Shown one piece after another: positions 10,801 through 23,800 of a stretch of DNA of 64,000 nucleotides. This DNA is from Luzula sylvatica. Taxonomy: Eukaryota; Streptophyta; Magnoliopsida; Poales; Juncaceae. The first letter of the stretch is position 1, and every line of letters begins with the position of its first letter. The stretch is taken from NCBI GenBank assembly GCA_946800325.1, contig OX326956.1, positions 13,185,167 through 13,249,166 of the forward strand, given 5' to 3'. A program made the translations under genes and the position numbers. The notes under the pieces are model-generated. The model had not been told where the DNA came from, searched no databases, and was given only the letters and a program-made list of their open reading frames with translations.

Positions 10801-13800
10801 GTGCAAATAACGTGTTTTAAGATCATTTGTATCGTATATTTTAGTACATAACTTTTACCCAAATTTCACAAACACTAAGAAAGTTTGTTTTTCGATTCAA
10901 AACAAGATTTGAACGCTTTGAGGAGTTCAAATAACGTGTTTTTAGATAATTTGTATCGTATCATTTAGTACATAACTTTTCACCAAATTTCACAAACACT
11001 AAGCTAGTTTGTTTTTCGATTCAAAACAAGATTTTAACACTTTGAGGAGTTCAAATAACGTGTTTTTAGATCATTTGTATCGTATATTTTAGTACATAAC
11101 TTTTCACCAAATTTCACAAACGCTAAGAAAGTTTGTTTTTCGATTCAAAACAAGATTTGAACGCTTCGAGGAATTCAAATAACGTGTTTTTAGATCATTT
11201 GTATCGTATCTTTTACTACATAACTTTTCACCAAATTTCACAAACACTAAGAAAGTTTGTTTTTCGATTCAAAACAAAATTTTAACGCTTTGAGGAGTTC
11301 AAATAACGTGTTTTTAGATCATTTGTATCGTATCTTTTACTACATAACTTTTCACCAAATTTCACAAACACTAAGAAAGTTTGTTTTTCGATTCAAAACA
11401 AAATTTTAACGCTTTGAGGAGTTCAAATAACGTGTTTTTAGATCATTTGTATCGTATCTTTTAGTACATAACTTTTCACCAAATTTCACAAACACTAAGA
11501 AAGTTTGTTTTTCGATTCAAAACATGATTTTAACGCTTTGAGGAGTTCAAATAACGTGTTTTTAGATCATTTGTATCGTATCTTTTAGTACATAACTTTT
11601 CACCAAATTTCACAAACACTAAGAATGTTTGTTTTTCGATTCAAAACAAGATTTGAACGCTTTGAGGAGTGCAAATAACGTGTTTTAAGATCATTTGTAT
11701 CGTATATTTTAGTACATAATTTTCCCCAAATTTCACAAACACTAAGAAAGTTTGTTTTTCGATTCAAAACAAGATTTGAACGCTTTGAGAAGTTCAAATA
11801 ACGTGTTTTTAGATCATTTGTATAGTATCTTTTAGTACGTAACTTTTCACCAAATTTCACAAACACTAAGATAGTTTGTTTTTCGATTCAAAACAAGATT
11901 TTAACGTTTGAGGAGTTCAAATAACGTGTTTTTAGATCATTTGTATCGTATCTTTTACTACATAACTTTGCACCAAATTTCGCAAACAGTAAGAAAGTTT
12001 GTTTTTCGATTCAAAACAAGATTTGAACGCTTTGAGGAGTTCAAATAACGTGTTTTAAGATCATTTGTATCGTATCTTTTAGTACATAACTTTTCACCAA
12101 ATTTCACAAACACTAAGATAGTTTGTTTTTCGATTCAAAACAAGATTTGATCGCTTCAGCAGTTCAAATAACGTGTTTTTAGATCATTTGTATCGTATCT
12201 TTTACTACATAACTTTTCACGAAATTTCACAAACACTAAGATAGTTTGTTTTTCGATTCAAAACAAGATTTTAACGCTTTGACAAGTTCAGATAACGTGT
12301 TTTTAGATAATTTGTATCGTATCTTTTAGTACATAACTTTTCACCAAATTTCACAAACGCTAAGAAAGTTTGTTTTTCGATTCAAAACAAGATTTGAACG
12401 CTTTGAGGAGTTCAAATAACGTGTTTTTCGATCATTTGTATCGTATCTTTTAGTACATAACTTTTCACCAAATTTCACAAACACTAAGATAGTTTGTTTT
12501 TCGATTCAAAACAAGATTTTAACGCTTTGAGGAGTTCAAATAACGTGTTTTTAGATCATTTGTATCGTATCTTTTACTACATAACTTTTCCCCAAATTTC
12601 ACAAACACTAAGAAAGTTTGTTTTTCGATTCAAAACAAGATTTGAACGCTTTGAGGAGTGCAAATAACGTGTTTTAAGATCATTTGTTTCGTATATTTTA
12701 GTACATAACTTTTCCCCAAATTTCACAAACACTAAGAAAGTTTGTTTTTCGATTCAAAACAAGATTTGAACGCTTTGAGGAGTTCAAATAACGTGTTTTT
12801 AGATCATTTGTATCGTATCATTTAGTACATAACTTTTCACCAAATTTCACAAACACTAAGCTAGTTTGTTTTTCGATTCAAAACAAGATTTTAACGCTTC
12901 GAGGAGTTCAAATAACGTGTTTTTAGATCGTTTGTATCGTATCTTTTACTACATAACTTTTCACCAAATTTCACAAACACTAAGAAAGTTTGTTTTTCGA
13001 TTCAAAACAAAATTTTAACGCTTTGAGGAGTTCAAATAACGTGTTTTTAGATCATTTGTATCGTATCTTTTAGAACATAACTTTTCACCAAATTTCACAA
13101 ACGCTAAGAAAGTTTGTTTTTCGATTCAAAACAAGATTTTAACGATTTGAGGAGTTCAAATAACGTGTTTTTAGATCATTTGTATCGTATCTTTTAGTAC
13201 ATAACTTTTCACCAAATTTCACAAACACTAAGAAAGTTTGTTTTTCGATTCAAAAGAAGATTTGAACGCTTTGAGAAGTTCAAATAACGTGTTTTTAGAT
13301 CATTTGTATAGTATCTTTTAGTACGTAACTTTTCACCAAATTTCACAAACACTAAGATAGTTTGTTTTTCGATTCAAAACAAGATTTTAACGTTTGAGGA
13401 GTTCAAATAACGTGTTTTTAGATCATTTGTATCATATCTTTTACTACATAACTTTGCACCAAATTTCGCAAACACTAAGAAAGTTTGTTTTTCGATTCAA
13501 AACAAGATTTGAACGCTTTGAGGAGTTCAAATAACGTGTTTTAAGATCATTTGTATCGTATCTTTTAGTACATAACTTTTCACCAAATTTCACAAACACT
13601 AAGATAGTTTGTTTTTCGATTCAAAACAAGATTTGAACGCTTCAGCAGTTCAAATAACGTGTTTTTAGATCATTCGTATCGTATCTTTTAGTACATAACT
13701 TTTCACCAAATTTCACAAACACTAAGATAGTTTGTTTTTCGATTCAAAACAAGATTTGAACGCTTCAGCAGTTCAAATAACGTGTTTTTAGATCATTTGT

Positions 13801-14129
13801 ATCGTATCTTTTACTACATAACTTTTCACCAAATTTCACAAACACTAAGATAGTTTGTTTTTCGATTCAAAACAAGATTTTAACGCTTTGAGCAGTTCAG
13901 ATAACGTGTTTTTAGATCATTTGTATCGTATCTTTTAGTACATAACTTTTCACCAAATTTCACAAACGCTAAGAAAGTTTATTTTTCGATTCAAAACAAG
14001 ATTTTAACGCTTTGAGGAGTTCAAATAACGTGTTTTTCGATCATTTGTATCGTATCTTTTAGTACATAACTTTTCACCAAATTTCACAAACACTAAGATA
14101 GTTTGTTTTTCGATTCAAAACAAACATTT

Positions 14130-17100
14130 AACGCTCTGAGGAGTTCAAACAACGTGTTTTTAGATCATTTGTATCGTATCTTTTACTACGTAATTTTCCA
14201 CCAAATTTTACAAACACTAAGAAAGTTTGTTTTTCGATTCAAAACAATCTTTGAACGCTTTGAGGAGTTCAAATAACATGTTTTTAGATCATTTGTATCG
14301 AAGGTTTGTTTTTCGATTCAAAACAAGATTTTAACGCTTTGAGAAGTTCAAATAACGTGTTTTTAGATCATTTGTATCGTATCTTTTAGTACATAACTTT
14401 TCACCAAATTTCACAAACACTAAGAAAGTTTGTTTTTCGATTCAAAACCAGATTTGAACGCTTTGAGGAGTTCAAATAACGTGTTTTTAGATCATTTGTA
14501 TCGTATCTTTTAGTACATAACTTTTCACCAAATTTCACAAACACTAAGATAGTTTGTTTTTCGATTCAAAACAAGATTTTAATGCTTGGAGGAGTTCAAA
14601 TAACGTGTTTTTAGATCATTTGTATCGTATCTTTTACTATTTAACTTTTCACCAAATTTCACAAACACTAAGAAAGTTTGTTTTTCGATTCAAAATAAGA
14701 TTTGAACGCTTTGAGGAGTTCAAATAACGTGTTTTAAGATCATTTGTATCGTATCTTTTAGTACATAACTTTTCACCAAATTTCACAAACACTAAGATAG
14801 TTTGTTTTTCGATTCAAAACAAGATTGGAACGCTTTGAGCAGTTCAAATAACGTGTTTTTAGATCATTTGTATCGTATCTTTTACTACATAACTTTTCAC
14901 CAAATTTCACAAACACTAAGAAAGTTTGTTTTTCGATTCAAAACAAAATTTTAACTCTTTGAGGAGTTCAAATAACGTGTTTTTAGATCATTTGTATCGT
15001 ATCTTTTAGAACATAACTTTTCACCAAATTTCACAAACGTTAAGAAAGTTTGTTTTTCGATTCAAAACAAGATTTTAACGCTTTGAGGAGTTCAAATAAC
15101 GTGTTTTTAGATAATTTGTATCGTATCTTTTAGTACATAACTTTTCACCAAATTTCTGAAACACTAAGAAAGTTTGTTTTTCGATTCAAAACAAGATTTG
15201 AACGCTTTGAGTTGTTCAAATAACGTGTTTTTAGATCATTTGTATCGTATCTTTTAGTACATATCTTTTCACCAAATTTCACAAACACTAAGATAGTTTG
15301 TTTTTCGATTCAAAACAAGATTTTAACGCTTTGAGGAGTTCAAATAACGTGTTTTTAGATCATTTGTATCGTATCTTTTACTACATAACTTTTCACCAAA
15401 TTTCACAAACACTAAGAAAGTTTGTTTTTAGATTCAAAACAAGACTTTAACGCTTTGAGGAGTTCAAATAACGTGTTTTTAGATTATTTGAATCGTATCT
15501 TTTACTACATAACTTTTCACCAAATTTCACAAACACTAAGAAAGTTTGTTTTTCGATTCAAAACAAGATTTGAACGCTTTGAGGAGTTCAAATAATTTGT
15601 TTTTAGATCATTTGTATCGTATCTTTTACTACATAACTTTTCACCAAATTTCACAAACACTAAGAAAGTTTGTTTTTCGATTCAAAACAAGATTTTAACG
15701 CTTTGAGGAGTTCAAATAACGTGTTTTTAGATCATTTGTATCGTATCTTTTACTACATAACTTTTCACCAAATTTCACAAACACTAAGAAAGTTTGTTTT
15801 TCGATTCAAAACAAAATTTTAACGCTTTGAGGAGTTCAAATAACGTGTTTTTAGATCATTTGTATCGTATCTTTTAGAACATAACTTTTCACCAAATTTC
15901 ACAAACGCTAAGAAAGTTTGTTTTTCGATTCAAAACAAGATTTTAACGCTTTGAGGAGTTCAAATAACGTGTTTTTAGATCATTTGTATCGTATCTTTTA
16001 GTACATAACTTTTCACCAAATTTCACAAACACTAAGAAAGTTTGTTTTTCGATTCAAAACATGATTTTAACGCTTTGAGGAGTTCAAATAACGTGTTTTT
16101 AGATCATTTGTATCGTATCTTTTAGTACATAACTTTTCACCAAATTTCACAAACACTAAGAAAGTTTGTTTTTCGATTCAAAACAAGATTTGAACGCTTT
16201 GAGGAGTGCAAATAACGTGTTTTAAGATCATTTGTATCGTATATTTTAGTACATAACTTTTCCCCAAATTTCACAAACACTAAGAAAGTTTGTTTTTCGA
16301 TTCAAAACAAGATTTGAACGCTTTGAGGAGTTCAAATAACGTGTTTTTAGACCATTTGTATCGTATCATTTAGTACATAACTTTTCACCAAATTTCACAA
16401 ACACTAAGCTAGTTTGTTTTTCGATTCAAAACAAGATTTTAACGCTTCGAGGAGTTCAAATAACGTGTTTTTAGATCGTTTGTATCGTATCTTTTACTAC
16501 ATAACTTTTCACCAAATTTCACAAACACTAAGAAAGTTTGTTTTTCGATTCAAAACAAAATTTTAACGCTTTGAGGAGTTCAAATAACGTGTTTTTAGAT
16601 CATTTGTATCGTATCTTTTAGAACATAACTTTTCACCAAATTTCACAAACGCTAAGAAAGTTTGTTTTTCGATTCAAAACAAGATTTTAACGATTTGAGG
16701 AGTTCAAATAACGTGTTTTTAGATCATTTGTATCGTATCTTTTAGTACATAACTTTTCACCAAATTTCACAAACACTAAGAAAGTTTGTTTTTCGATTCA
16801 AAAGAAGATTTTAACGTTTGAGGAGTTCAAATAACTTGTTTTTAGATCATTTGTATCGTATCTTTTACTACATAACTTTTCACCAAATTTCGCAAACACT
16901 AAGAAAGTATGTTTTTCGATTCAAAACAAGATTTGAACGCTTTGAGGAGTTCAAATAACGTGTTTTAAGATCATTTGTATCGTATCTTTTAGTACATAAC
17001 TTTTCACCAAATTTCACAAACACTAAGATAGTTTGTTTTTCGATTCAAAACAAGATTTGAACGCTTTAGCAGTTCAAATAACGTGTTTTTAGATCATTTG

Positions 17101-20100
17101 TATCGTATCTTTTACTACATAACTTTACACCAAATTTCACAAACACTAAGATAGTTTGTTTTTCGATTCAAAACAAGATTTTAACGCTTTGAGCAGTTCA
17201 GATAACGTGTTTTTAGATCATTTGTATCGTATCTTTTAGTACATAACTTTTCACCAAATTTCACAAACGCTAAGAAAGTTTGTTTTTCGATTCAAAACAT
17301 GATTTGAACGCTTTGAGGAGTTCAAATAACGTGTTTTTCGATCATTTGTATCGTATCTTTTAGTACATAACTTTTCACCAAATTTCACTAACACTAAGAT
17401 AGTTTGTTTTTCGATTCAAAACAAGATTTTAACGCTTTGAGGAGTTCAAATAACGTGTTTTTAGATCATTTGTATCGTATCTTTTACTACATAACTTTTC
17501 CCCAAATTTCACAAACACTAAGAAAGTTTGTTTTTCGATTCAAAACAAGATTTGAACGCTTTGAGGAGTGCAAATAACGTGTTTTAAGATCATTTGTATC
17601 GTATATTTTAGTACATAACTTTTCCCCAAATTTCACAAACACTAAGAAAGTTTGTTTTTCGATTCAAAACAAGATTTGAACGCTTTGAGGAGTTCAAATA
17701 ACGTGTCTTTAGATAATTTGTATCGTATCATTTAGTACATAACTTTTCACCAAATTTCACAAACACTAAGCTAGTTTGTTTTTCGATTCAAAACAAGATT
17801 TTAACGCTTTGAGGAGTTCAAATAACGTGTTTTTAGATCATTTGTATCGTATATTTTAGTACATAACTTTTCACCAAATTTCACAAACGCTAAGAAAGTT
17901 TGTTTTTCGATTCAAAACAAGATTTGAACGCTTCGAGGAATTCAAATAACGTGTTTTTAGATCATTTGTATCGTATCTTTTACTACATAACTTTTCACCA
18001 AATTTCACAAACACTAAGAAAGTTTGTTTTTCGATTCAAAACAAAATTTTAACGCTTTGAGGAGTTCAAATAACGTGTTTTTAGATCATTTGTATCGTAT
18101 CTTTTAGAACATAACTTTTCACCAAATTTCACAAACGCTAAGAAAGTTTGTTTTTCGATTCAAAACAAGATTTTAACGCTTTGAGGAGTTCAAATAACGT
18201 GTTTTTAGATCATTTGTATCGTATCTTTTAGTACATAACTTTTCACCAAATTTCACAAACACTAAGAAAGTTTGTTTTTCGATTCAAAACATGATTTTAA
18301 CGCTTTGAGGAGTTCAAATAACGTGTTTTTAGATCATTTGTATCGTATCTTTTAGTACATAACTTTTCACCAAATTTCACAAACACTAAGAAAGTTTGTT
18401 TTTCGATTCAAAACAAGATTTGAACGCTTTGAGGAGTGCAAATAACGTGTTTTAAGATCATTTGTATCGTATATTTTAGTACATAATTTTCCCCAAATTT
18501 CACAAACACTAAGAAAGTTTGTTTTTCGATTCAAAACAAGATTTGAACGCTTTGAGAAGTTCAAATAACGTGTTTTTAGATCATTTGTATAGTATCTTTT
18601 AGTACGTAACTTTTCACCAAATTTCACAAACACTAAGATAGTTTGTTTTTCGATTCAAAACAAGATTTTAACGTTTGAGGAGTTCAAATAACGTGTTTTT
18701 AGATCATTTGTATCGTATCTTTTACTACATAACTTTGCACCAAATTTCGCAAACACTAAGAAAGTTTGTTTTTCGATTCAAAACAAGATTTGAACGCTTT
18801 GAGGAGTTCAAATAACGTGTTTTAAGATCATTTGTATCGTATCTTTTAGTACATAACTTTTCACCAAATTTCACAAACACTAAGATAGTTTGTTTTTCGA
18901 TTCAAAACAAGATTTGATCGCTTCAGCAGTTCAAATAACGTGTTTTTAGATCATTTGTATCGTATCTTTTACTACATAACTTTTCACGAAATTTCACAAA
19001 CACTAAGATAGTTTGTTTTTCGATTCAAAACAAGATTTTAACGCTTTGACAAGTTCAGACAACGTGTTTTTAGATAATTTGTATCGTATCTTTTAGTACA
19101 TAACTTTTCACCAAATTTCACAAACGCTAAGAAAGTTTGTTTTTCGATTCAAAACAAGATTTGAACGCTTTGAGGAGTTCAAATAACGTGTTTTTCGATC
19201 ATTTGTATCGTATCTTTTAGTACATAACTTTTCACCAAATTTCACAAACACTAAGATAGTTTGTTTTTCGATTCAAAACAAGATTTTAACGCTTTGAGGA
19301 GTTCAAATAACGTGTTTTTAGATCATTTGTATCGTATCTTTTACTACATAACTTTTCCCCAAATTTCACAAACACTAAGAAAGTTTGTTTTTCGATTCAA
19401 AACAAGATTTGAACGCTTTGAGGAGTGCAAATAACGTGTTTTAAGATCATTTGTATCGTATATTTTAGTACATAACTTTTCCCCAAATTTCACAAACACT
19501 AAGAAAGTTTGTTTTTCGATTCAAAACAAGATTTGAACGCTTTGAGGAGTTCAAATAACGTGTTTTTAGATGATTTGTTTCGTATCATTTAGTACATAAC
19601 TTTTCACCAAATTTCACAAACACTAAGCTAGTTTGTTTTTCGATTCAAAACAAGATTTTAACGCTTCGAGGAGTTCAAATAACGTGTTTTTAGATCGTTT
19701 GTATCGTATCTTTTACTACATAACTTTTCACCAAATTTCACAAACACTAAGAAAGTTTGTTTTTCGATTCAAAACAAAATTTTAACGCTTTGAGGAGTTC
19801 AAATAACGTGTTTTTAGATCATTTGTATCGTATCTTTTAGAACATAACTTTTCACCAAATTTCACAAACACTAAGAAAGTTTGTTTTTCGATTCAAAACA
19901 AGATTTTAACGATTTGAGGAGTTCAAATAACGTGTTTTTAGATCATTTGTATCGTATCTTTTAGTACATAACTTTTCCCCAAATTTCACAAACACTAAGA
20001 AAGTTTGTTTTTCGATTCAAAAGAAGATTTGAACGCTTTGAGAAGTTCAAATAACGTGTTTTTAGATCATTTGTATAGTATCTTTTAGTACGTAACTTTT

Positions 20101-20896
20101 CACCAAATTTCACAAACACTAAGATAGTTTGTTTTTCGATTCAAAACAAGATTTTAACGTTTGAGGAGTTCAAATAACGTGTTTTTAGATCATTTGTATC
20201 GTATCTTTTACTACATAACTTTGCACCAAATTTCGCAAACACTAAGAAAGTTTGTTTTTCGATTCAAAACAAGATTTGAACGCTTTGAGGAGTTCAAATA
20301 ACGTGTTTTAAGATCATTTGTATCGTATCTTTTAGTACATAACTTTTCACCAAATTTCACAAACACTAAGATAGTTTGTTTTTCGATTCAAAACAAGATT
20401 TGAACGCTTCAGCAGTTCAAATAACGTGTTTTTAGATCATTTGTATCGTATCTTTTAGTACATAACTTTTCACCAAATTTCACAAACACTAAGATAGTTT
20501 GTTTTTCGATTCAAAACAAGATTTGAACGCTTCAGCAGTTCAAATAACGTGTTTTTAGATCATTTGTATCGTATCTTTTACTACATAACTTTTCACCAAA
20601 TTTCACAAACACTAAGATAGTTTGTTTTTCGATTCAAAACAAGATTTTAACGCTTTGAGCAGTTCAGATAACGTGTTTTTAGATCATTTGTATCGTATCT
20701 TTTAGTACATAACTTTTCACCAAATTTCACAAACGCTAAGAAAGTTTATTTTTCGATTCAAAACAAGATTTTAACGCTTTGAGGAGTTCAAATAACGTGT
20801 TTTTCGATCATTTGTATCGTATCTTTTAGTACATAACTTTTCACCAAATTTCACAAACACTAAGATAGTTTGTTTTTCGATTCAAAACAAACATTT
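14130..20896 (+). repeat. higher-order satellite unit B (6,767 bp)
   Basis: Runs from one AACATTTAACGCTCTGAGG marker to the next, with the 79-bp truncated monomer at 14300. Its variant order parallels units A and C. About 54.5 monomers long. Confidence 0.88.
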
Positions 20897-23800
20897 AACG
20901 CTCTGAGGAGTTCAAACAACGTGTTTTTAGATCATTTGTATCGTATCTTTTACTACGTAATTTTCCACCAAATTTTACAAACACTAAGAAAGTTTGTTTT
21001 TCGATTCAAAACAATCTTTGAACGCTTTGAGGAGTTCAAATAACATGTTTTTAGATCATTTGTATCGAAGGTTTGTTTTTCGATTCAAAACAAGATTTTA
21101 ACGCTTTGAGAAGTTCAAATAACGTGTTTTTAGATCATTTGTATCGTATCTTTTAGTACATAACTTTTCACCAAATTTCACAAACACTAAGAAAGTTTGT
21201 TTTTCGATTCAAAACCAGATTTGAACGCTTTGAGGAGTTCAAATAACGTGTTTTTAGATCATTTGTATCGTATCTTTTAGTACATAACTTTTCACCAAAT
21301 TTCACAAACACTAAGATAGTTTGTTTTTCGATTCAAAACAAGATTTTAATGCTTTGAGGAGTTCAAATAACGTGTTTTAGATCATTTGTATCGTATCTTT
21401 TACTATTTAACTTTTCACCAAATTTCACAAACACTAAGAAAGTTTGTTTTTCGATTCAAAATAAGATTTGAACGCTTTGAGGAGTTCAAATAACGTGTTT
21501 TAAGATCATTTGTATCGTATCTTTTAGTACATAACTTTTGACCAAATTTCACAAACACTAAGATAGTTTGTTTTTCGATTCAAAACAAGATTTGAACGCT
21601 TTGAGCAGTTCAAATAACGTGTTTTTAGATCATTTGTATCGTATCTTTTACTACATAACTTTTCACCAAATTTCACAAACACTAAGAAAGTTTGTTTTTC
21701 GATTCAAAACAAAATTTTAACTCTTTGAGGAGTTCAAATAACGTGTTTTTAGATCATTTGTATCGTATCTTTTAGAACATAACTTTTCACCAAATTTCAC
21801 AAACGTTAAGAAAGTTTGTTTTTCGATTCAAAACAAGATTTTAACGCTTTGAGGAGTTCAAATAACGTGTTTTTAGATAATTTGTATCGTATCTTTTAGT
21901 ACATAACTTTTCACTAAATTTCTGAAACACTAAGAAAGTTTGTTTTTCGATTCAAAACAAGATTTGAACGCTTTGAGTTGTTCAAATAACGTGTTTTTAG
22001 ATCATTTGTATCGTATCTTTTAGTACATATCTTTTCACCAAATTTCACAAACACTAAGATAGTTTGTTTTTCGATTCAAAACAAGATTTTAACGCTTTGA
22101 GGAGTTCAAATAACGTGTTTTTAGATCATTTGTATCGTATCTTTTACTACATAACTTTTCACCAAATTTCACAAACACTAAGAAAGTTTGTTTTTAGATT
22201 CAAAACAAGATTTTAACGCTTTGAGGAGTTCAAATAACGTGTTTTTAGATCATTTGAATCGTATCTTTTACTACATAACTTTTCACCAAATTTCACAAAC
22301 ACTAAGAAAGTTTGTTTTTCGATTCAAAACAAGATTTGAACGCTTTGAGGAGTTCAAATAATTTGTTTTTAGATCATTTGTATCGTATCTTTTACTACAT
22401 AACTTTTCACCAAATTTCACAAACACTAAGAAAGTTTGTTTTTCGATTCAAAACAAGATTTTAACGCTTTGAGGAGTTCAAATAACGTGTTTTTAGATCA
22501 TTTGTATCGTATCTTTTACTACATAACTTTTCACCAAATTTCACAAACACTAAGAAAGTTTGTTTTTCGATTCAAAACAAAATTTTAACGCTTTGAGGAG
22601 TTCAAATAACGTGTTTTTAGATCATTTGTATCGTATCTTTTAGAACATAACTTTTCACCAAATTTCACAAACGCTAAGAAAGTTTGTTTTTCGATTCAAA
22701 ACAAGATTTTAACGCTTTGAGGAGTTCAAATAACGTGTTTTTAGATCATTTGTATCGTATCTTTTAGTACATAACTTTTCACCAAATTTCACAAACACTA
22801 AGAAAGTTTGTTTTTCGATTCAAAACATGATTTTAACGCTTTGAGGAGTTCAAATAACGTGTTTTTAGATCATTTGTATCGTATCTTTTAGTACATAACT
22901 TTTCACCAAATTTCACAAACACTAAGAAAGTTTGTTTTTCGATTCAAAACAAGATTTGAACGCTTTGAGGAGTGCAAATAACGTGTTTTAAGATCATTTG
23001 TATCGTATATTTTAGTACATAACTTTTCCCCAAATTTCACAAACACTAAGAAAGTTTGTTTTTCGATTCAAAACAAGATTTGAACGCTTTGAGGAGTTCA
23101 AATAACGTGTTTTTAGATCATTTGTATCGTATCATTTAGTACATAACTTTTCACCAAATTTCACAAACACTAAGCTAGTTTGTTTTTCGATTCAAAACAA
23201 GATTTTAACGCTTCGAGGAGTTCAAATAACGTGTTTTTAGATCGTTTGTATCGTATCTTTTACTACATAACTTTTCACCAAATTTCACAAACACTAAGAA
23301 AGTTTGTTTTTCGATTCAAAACATAATTTTAACGCTTTGAGGAGTTCAAATAACGTGTTTTTAGATCATTTGTATCGTATCTTTTAGAACATAACTTTTC
23401 ACCAAATTCACAAACGCTAACAAAGTTTGTTTTTCGATTCAAAACAAGATTTTAACGATTTGAGGAGTTCAAATAACGTGTTTTTAGATCATTTGTATCG
23501 TATCTTTTAGTACATAACTTTTCACCGAATTTCACAAACACTAAGAAAGTTTGTTTTTCGATTCAAAAGAAGATTTGAACGCTTTGAGGAGTTCAAATAA
23601 CGTGTTTTTAGATCATTTGTATAGTATCTTTTAGTACGTAACTTTTCACCAAATTTCACAAACACTAAGATAGTTTGTTTTTCGATTCAAAACAAGATTT
23701 TAACGTTTGAGGAGTTCAAATAACTTGTTTTTAGATCATTTGTATCGTATCTTTTACTACATAACTTTTCACCAAATTTCGCAAACACTAAGAAAGTTTG

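Larger units (their letters stand above)
5381..14129 (+). repeat. higher-order satellite unit A (8,749 bp)
   Basis: Begins with the rare monomer start AACATTTAACGCTCTGAGG and contains, at 5551, the truncated monomer junction GTATCGAAGGTTTG, where about 45 bp of the repeat is missing. The same pair of markers recurs at 14130/14300, 20897/21067 and 27538/27708. Unit A is about 2 kb longer than the next units because of internal duplications at about 7455-8198 and 8030-10800. Confidence 0.88.

Noticed and set aside
11600..11866. 88-residue ORF repeated eight times in the satellite (minus strand)
   Set aside because: It is a translation of 2.15 satellite monomers, opened by a one-base deletion in one monomer. 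No protein-like composition, no promoter, and its differences follow satellite variants.
5381..14129. Unit A exceeding unit B by 1,982 bp, the exact length of the 16-monomer unit at 46-52 kb
   Set aside because: The excess seems to be accounted for by the 1,362-bp duplication, two extra 248-bp dimers and one further monomer, so the match looks coincidental.
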